Origin: Proteobacteria bacterium ST_bin11
Lineage (GTDB): Bacteria; Pseudomonadota; Gammaproteobacteria; Methylococcales; Methylomonadaceae
DNA: 52,588 nucleotides
Reading direction: 5' to 3'
NCBI GenBank assembly: GCA_002083615.1
Contig: MSXO01000014.1
Span: 1,907-54,494, forward strand
The first letter of the stretch is position 1. Each line of letters starts with the position of its first letter. Position numbers and translations under genes: made by a program. Below are positions 51,714 to 52,588 of the stretch, one piece after another. The notes beneath the pieces are model-generated. The model did no database searches and had not been told where the DNA came from. It was given only the letters and a program-made list of their open reading frames with translations.

Positions 51714-52259
51714 TTACAAATTAAGCGCGAAATCGCGAAACGACAGATTATGTTTGTTTCTCAAGTCGATCAAATCTTTCATGTGGACATAAAGATTTAT
51801 CATCCCATCTTTGCTTTTATCAATCTTTTCAATATTCTGTAAAAGGTATTCTGTAGACACTTTGAAAACACGAAAGTCTTTATTAGTGTAATCTAGCGCA
51901 CCTACAAACACGATAAACTCGTTTGTTTCCAAATAGTCGTATTTAAAATTGAACCACCAATTATCCAAATAATTCCTTTTTTCTTTGCTTTCCCACATTC
52001 GACTTGCACTTCTTTTATATTTTAAAAGATCGGGGAAGTTTTCTTTTAAAAATTGCTTTGGATTAACTTTAAGCTTTTCTGAGATAACAGAATCATCTAC
52101 AGACGTTGATTCCTCAACATTACTCAAGTCATTACGTGTAGTACTTTCAACTATATTCAACAATCGTTCAATTACAGCCGCGGGGGTATCGCCAAAACCA
52201 ATTGCGTGAGATTGTAACTTTGTGAACAATTCATCTGATATTTCAATAACGGGGCACAT
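51714..52259 (-). CDS. AT-rich gene for a protein with a ribbon-helix-helix-like N-terminus
   Basis: A 181-residue protein. ATG 52259 is fixed by AGGAG 7 bases before it. Residues 3-40 (VIEISDELFTKLQSHAIGFGD, then TPAAVIERLLNIV) resemble the SeqA-like/RHH DNA-binding N-termini seen in some restriction-linked and regulatory proteins. The middle is polar and acidic. The C-terminal 100 residues (SASRMWESKEKRNYLDNWW, LETNEFIVFVGALD) form an alpha/beta domain that I do not recognise. Its AT content is clearly above that of its neighbours, as expected for an imported gene. Function is not called. Confidence 0.6.
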   Translation of the reverse strand: MCPVIEISDELFTKLQSHAIGFGDTPAAVIERLLNIVESTTRNDLSNVEESTSVDDSVISEKLKVNPKQFLKENFPDLLKYKRSASRMWESKEKRNYLDNWWFNFKYDYLETNEFIVFVGALDYTNKDFRVFKVSTEYLLQNIEKIDKSKDGMINLYVHMKDLIDLRNKHNLSFRDFALNL

Positions 52260-52518
52260 ATCGATTCTCCTGGGCAATGAATAATTACGTTAACAACAAC
52301 ATATAAAGCGTTAACGCAAACCTTAGCCCCTAGTGATCAGCATGTCAACATTATAATTTTAATGTCAACATATAATTTTCAAGCGTTAACAGATGATTAG
52401 ACTGGGCAGAGCAACGCGAAACCCAGCTATATAGGCCAAAGCTGGGTTTACACTGTCATTCCAACCCAGCCTACCAAAAAACCGTTGCTACACACAATAA
52501 CCGTTGGAGTGGACTGTT
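52260..52518 (-). promoter_or_regulatory. Promoter and operator-like repeats of the AT-rich gene
   Basis: On the minus strand TTGACA (52343-52348), 17 bases, TAAGGT (52320-52325) could be a promoter. Just downstream is a perfect palindrome GCGTTAACGC (52308-52317), with CGTTAAC at about 52288 and GCGTTAAC at 52383-52390. Two direct repeats, ATGTCAACATTATAATTTT (52342-52360) and ATGTCAACATATAATTTT (52362-52379), overlap the -35. These are good candidates for autorepression. From about 52400 no further gene is visible. Confidence 0.5.
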
Positions 52519-52588
52519 CCCGTTATTCCGCCCCGAGCATCGGAGCTTTTGGTGAGATCAGCCCGCAGGGGAGCGGCAGGGATGCCGC
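52519..52588. repeat. Inverted copy of the palindrome block, cut by the window edge
   Basis: 52519-52542 is the exact reverse complement of 50903-50926, and similarity continues weakly into GGAGCTTTTGG (compare CCAAAACCTG). The rest of the copy is beyond the window. Together with the block at 50.6-51.0 kb it brackets the RAYT and AT-rich gene. Confidence 0.7.

Noticed and set aside
1..52588. CRISPR arrays, tRNA or rRNA genes, prophage genes
   Set aside because: I saw no regularly spaced repeats, no cloverleaf sequences and no phage structural genes in the window; a tRNAscan-SE and CRISPR search could confirm.

Overview
The window looks like the chromosome of a gammaproteobacterial methanotroph of the Methylomonas/Methylobacter type (order Methylococcales). 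Evidence: an fhc cluster for tetrahydromethanopterin-linked formaldehyde oxidation (pterin dehydratase, fhcB, fhcA, fhcD, fhcC, radical SAM gene); several exported proteins ending in VPxP/PEP-CTERM sorting tails; and gammaproteobacterial blocks such as sspAB, rpsT|murJ, proC-yggT, coaBC-dut-algC-argB and dnaB-alr. Taxonomy is inferred from gene content, not from a search.

Layout. 1-2.0 kb: a glycine-zipper lipoprotein and sspA-sspB. 2.2-9.9 kb: the fhc cluster, split between fhcA and fhcD by a 1.7 kb insert of small genes. Three of these are broken (a frameshift, an in-frame TAG, an in-frame TAA), and a REP/BIME lies among them. 9.9-16.5 kb: a small flagellar-rod-like gene behind a FliA-type promoter, a membrane haem protein, cspA, clpB behind a near-consensus heat-shock promoter, an ankyrin protein, an oxidoreductase and rpsT. 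16.6-25.7 kb: murJ, proC-yggT, a DUF4124 protein and the coaBC-dut-algC-argB operon. 26-39.2 kb: surface and signalling genes, with five PEP-CTERM-type proteins, a LamG-like secreted protein, a lytic transglycosylase behind a possible structured RNA leader, a GGDEF protein with an I-site and an HD-GYP protein; dnaB-alr lies inside this stretch. 39.4-42.5 kb: a CusA/CzcA-type RND permease without its partners.

42.5-50.6 kb: hydrogenase maturation genes on the minus strand (hupK fragment, hypA, hypB, hypC, hypD, hypE, hypF). They are interrupted by a plus-strand vapBC pair, a small cytochrome c and a 126 bp MITE-like element, and are followed by a dead yefM-yoeB pair. 50.6-52.6 kb: a block of palindromes, a broken REP-associated tyrosine transposase (RAYT), tandem REP-like units and an AT-rich gene with a putative DNA-binding N-terminus and operator-like repeats. 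An inverted copy of part of the palindrome block begins at the right edge. This island abuts the point where hupK is cut.

How it fits together: the fhc genes move C1 units from methylene-H4MPT oxidation towards formate. The hyp genes build the NiFe(CN)2CO centre of a hydrogenase whose structural genes are not in this window. The PEP-CTERM and cyclic-di-GMP genes suggest regulated export of surface or matrix proteins. The least expected features are the decaying insert within fhc, the fossil toxin-antitoxin pair, the RAYT/REP island at the hupK break, the possible pseudoknotted leader near 27.2 kb and the FliA-type promoter before an 84-residue protein.
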